NCBI GenBank assembly: GCA_951799405.1
Contig: OX637359.1
Coordinates: 368,201 to 432,200, forward strand
Reading direction: 5' to 3'
DNA length: 64,000 nt
Source: Agapetus fuscipes
Lineage: Eukaryota > Arthropoda > Insecta > Trichoptera > Glossosomatidae
The notes under the pieces are model-generated. The model saw nothing but the letters and a program-made list of their open reading frames with translations. It was not told where the DNA came from and did not search any database. The translations under genes and the position numbers were made by a program. Within the stretch, counting starts at the first letter, position 1. Each line of letters starts with the position of its first letter. Below, piece by piece: positions 61,566-64,000 of the stretch.

Positions 61566-61599
61566 ACAAGACAGGACATTAATAAAAATTATAAAGTCA

Positions 61600-62305
61600 T
61601 TACTGTGATAGTTGGCGCTGTCGAAGGACGAGCTTATCCGAAGGACGAGCTGAAGTACTACCGAAACAGTCAAGTTCTTTCAACGCAACTCGAAGTCTCC
61701 CGAAGCTGCATGCTGCCTGAGTTTGGGCACGGGGAGTCTGAAGCAAGATGTGACCAAGGACAGACGTGCGACACAGCGCTGCAAGCTGGTGGCACTGTAA
61801 ACATGGCAAGTGGCTGTGCTTGGTAGATGGAATAACAATGGAGCTTCCACCCCTTCCTCGAGAAATTCCGACCATCAAAGGCACCCGCCTTGTGGACCGG
61901 AGCCTGGTGCAGAGGAGCTTCCACCCTGGGACTCTACCTGTAGAAACGTTAGCCTCATGGACTGCCGCTTTCGAAGAAGCAGCCCAGAGCCGTGATCATG
62001 GCTCGCCTTGTCGTACAATCATGACGAGACTCCAGTCAACGGAACAGTTATTTGCGGAAGTACTTTTTATTGTCAAAGCGCAGGTCTGGTCATTTTCTTC
62101 TTTCTCATTTCAATTTCCCAAGTTATTAAACCCGGTTTTGTTTACAGTAAGTAATCTTCAAAATTGTAACTTTTCCCAAAATAGAATAAGTAATTCCAAT
62201 AGAAAATAATCCCTACACTCTGAGGATGATGGCTAGCCGGGAGTAAGTATTAAAAATATTTACAATGTACATTCTGGAGGTACCTCTCAATTTAAACCAT
62301 CTAAT
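61600..62305 (+). mobile_element. Diverged LTR relic, relative of 10322-10978
   Basis: Shares ACAATGGAGCT(C/T)CC, AAGGCACCCGCCTTGTGGAC and the end GCTAGCCGG..GTAAGTAT..TACCTNTCAATNTAAAC with the solo LTR. Clear terminal dinucleotides and TSD are lost, and a Rep-A follows at the right edge. The open frames in it (up to 147 codons) are coincidental. Confidence 0.65.
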
Positions 62306-62410
62306 CTAAGTTGCAAATATATGTAACATTGGGGATTCACATTACATGCAATCTCATAAGCAGACACGTACAAGTGTGCGCTTGCGCATGCCGCATGTGA
62401 ACCTACATAA
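62305..62410 (-). mobile_element. Rep-A 3' part
   Basis: CCATCTAATCTAAGTTGC, CATTGGGGATTCACATTAC, GCGCATGCCGCATGTGAACC. Confidence 0.8.
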
Positions 62411-62424
62411 CCGATAAGAAGAGT

Positions 62425-62600
62425 TTACACAATGTTTGGAGAGCGTTCATTTGCAGTTGCTGGTCCTTTGGCCTGGAACCACCTGCCACATCATGTGAGA
62501 GAGCTAGAAAACCATGAAAAGTTCCGGAATGCACTGAAGACAATCAAATTTCTGGCATCATTTGCACAAGCGCCCTTGGAGTGACTACATCACGAAACGG
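62425..62600 (+). mobile_element. LINE C-terminal relic (CR1/jockey-like)
   Basis: TMFGERSFAVAGPLAWNHLP, HHVRELENHEKFRNALKTIK: the (R)SF.VAGP..WN.LP motif that ends many LINE ORFs. Same motif as 12588-12690. Confidence 0.7.
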
Positions 62601-62814
62601 CGCTATAAAGAAATCATCAACTCTTCATCTAACATAACACTAACTAATCACTTGCCAGCTTTCCTAAGCTACACACTATACTCTCCTGAACACACTCAGC
62701 TTTCTGAGAAGCTGGCGCGGGTTTGTCTCCCGCCATGTTTTTTCTCGCGAAATCGCGGCATTTTTTTATATTCCCGCGCTTCCTGCGAGGTTTTCCATGT
62801 ACGCTCTGTAGCAA

Positions 62815-62960
62815 GAATATACTCACAACGACTGCGTAAATCGAGAAAATGTAGTAAAACTAAATCACTCTGTAGGAGTGCCGTGGGAAGTTCCATACAT
62901 TTTTGATTTACGTTCTCGAGGTGAGGTGACGCAATTTTGTATACTCGGTGTACGGCTCTC
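62815..62960. mobile_element. Rep-G copy
   Basis: AGAATATACTCACAACGACT, GCGTAAATCGAGAAAATGTA, ATCACTCTGTAGGAGTGCCG and reversed arm ACGCAATTTTGTATACTCGG. Confidence 0.7.
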
Positions 62961-63074
62961 TGTAAATACGACATGTTCCGGATGTCACCGAGTTCTTACA
63001 TGGAACCAAAATATTCAATATATTTTGTACAATGTGTAAATAATCATCATATAATGTAAAAAAAAAAGGTCCTT
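62961..63074. other. Short unassigned spacer
   Basis: No feature recognised. Confidence 0.3.
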
Positions 63075-63345
63075 AGTCTAGTGTTTAACGTTTGGACTTG
63101 TGAACCCAAGGTCATGGGCTCGATTCCAGAGGAAAAAAACAAAATAAATATACAATGATTTTTCAAATATGCTCATAGCTGGTGTGCCAAAGACCGGTCG
63201 ATAATGGTTAATATAGCCTTACAGAACCTGGGTCTTGCTTGAGTATTGTCGCTTTCTTCGACAAAGATCAAGCTCGCAGAGAGCTCTTGAGGTGTGATTC
63301 ACACAACAAGAACGCTCGCCAAAGAAATCATCCGAATATTACTTA
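63075..63345 (+). mobile_element. SINE-C variant
   Basis: CTAGTGTTTAACGTTTGGAC, GGTCATGGGCTCGATTCCAG, GCTCATAGCTGGTGTGCC, GGGTCTTGCTTGAGTATTG, GAGCTCTTGAGGTGTGATTC and AGAAATCATCCGAATATTA tail. Confidence 0.75.
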
Positions 63346-63424
63346 CTAAGATACATAATATAGTGTACTGATATATTAGGAATGCAGATTACCTTGACTT
63401 AGAGTAATAAGTGTCATTCTGACC

Positions 63425-63515
63425 CCCTTACTTGTGAAAATAAATAGGTTGCTGTTAGCTCTGTTCGGTCGAAAGATCAGTTAGTTCCTTGCTCAAGGTT
63501 GTCACCAAGTTCCAC
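63425..63515 (+). mobile_element. SINE-B scraps
   Basis: CTTACTTGTGAAAATAAATAG (tail) followed by GTTCGGTCGAAAGATCAGTT (head). Confidence 0.45.
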
Positions 63516-63990
63516 CTGGAGTACGCAACCAAGCAACACTTCTTGCCGCGATATCCCCAAAGGGTTTCGCATGTGGCGAGTGGAACCTATTTATGTATAT
63601 AGGTAAGGGGGCCGGCCTTACGCCAACCACTTGTAGTTGATGTGTGGATTTCCCAGCTCTCGAGGCGGCTGGTACTCATTTCTTGTGAAGGTTGAGTAAG
63701 CCTGGCCGGTTTTTTTTTCGGGTTTTGAAATAAACACCGAAACGTGAAATCATTTCTCTGACACTCTCGGTGGAATTCGAACCCAAGCTCTCGGCTGGAA
63801 TGCAAGCACTCTACCAACTGAGCTATCGATCGAACGGACCGGACGACCGGAGAGTGTCAAATGAATCCCCGTTTCCGCCTTTCTTTGAACTTTGAAGTGG
63901 TTGGCGTAAGGTTTATCACACGCCATAATATATGACTCGTACGGCGACAACGCGGTGGGAAGTTTCACTTTGTGTGTAGTTTAGTTGCAT
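63515..63990. mobile_element. Inverted SINE-B pair
   Basis: 63515-63835 is a minus SINE-B (CACTTCTTGCCGCGATATCC to CCAACTGAGCTATCGATCG). 63840-63990 is a + SINE-B with a large internal deletion (GGAGAGTGTCAAATGAATC, GAAGTGGTTGGCGTAAGG, GTGTAGTTTAGTTGCA). They are head to head, as at 30755-31280. Confidence 0.75.
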
Positions 63991-64000
63991 TTCAAAGTGT

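Noticed and set aside
61766..62209. 147-codon + frame
   Set aside because: Lies within the LTR relic homologous to 10322-10978, where no frame is conserved.

Overview
This is a eukaryotic, almost certainly insect and most likely lepidopteran, genomic window. The evidence is a FoxA/fork head protein of the insect type, an AT-rich background, dense families of tRNA-derived SINEs and MITEs, and very frequent GTAGGTACCTAC-type motifs. No prokaryotic operons, CRISPR arrays or functional tRNA genes were seen. Edges of most repeats are good to about 10-20 bases; edges defined by target-site duplications (TSDs) are exact.

Only one complete host gene is firmly supported: an uninterrupted 354-codon FoxA-class transcription factor (fork head; silk gland factor-1 type) at 20194-21258 on +. 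It has a GC-rich CCAAT/GC-box upstream region (19926-20193), a two-codon upstream ORF and an AT-rich 3' region. About 4.4 kb around it (19230-23630) carries no repeat I recognise, while the rest of the window is packed with them. A second possible gene start lies at 38135-38332: a CpG-rich, CCAAT-containing promoter-like block, an open frame and a consensus splice donor. Two homologous 62-codon open frames on the minus strand (44160-44345 and 51853-52038) align without gaps and are not recognised.

Families named here for use in the entries: Rep-A, about 250 bp ending in AGATT pentamers, which three loci show to be the 3' end of a LINE whose C-terminal coding remnant precedes it; SINE-B and SINE-C, two different tRNA-headed SINEs; dimer SINE, a C head joined to a B body at a recurring junction; SINE-D, with a Leu/Ser-tRNA-like head; Rep-G, a foldback MITE of about 160 bp with CTCGAG-type ends. 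Other mobile DNA includes a 657-bp solo LTR with CCAC TSDs, an internally deleted pogo-like transposon, two hAT-type MITEs with perfect 8-bp TSDs, four Harbinger-type foldback elements with TTA/TAA TSDs, and many broken LINE 3' coding ends. Tandem arrays are a 31-bp minisatellite (7999-8743), a 56-bp minisatellite (36031-36920, with a diverged outlier at 34459-34635), a roughly 120-bp AT-rich satellite (49690-50560) and a 21-bp repeat that encodes heptads (49290-49372).

Layout: 0-19 kb repeat-rich; 19.2-25.2 kb fork head and quiet flanks; 25-34 kb dense Rep-A and SINE clusters; 34-37 kb minisatellites with inserted MITEs; 38 kb candidate promoter/exon; 40.5-41.8 kb pogo-like element; 42-54 kb dimer SINEs, Rep-G array, satellite and the paired open frames; 55 kb 5S rRNA-like unit fused to SINE-C; 56-64 kb LINE, LTR and SINE relics.
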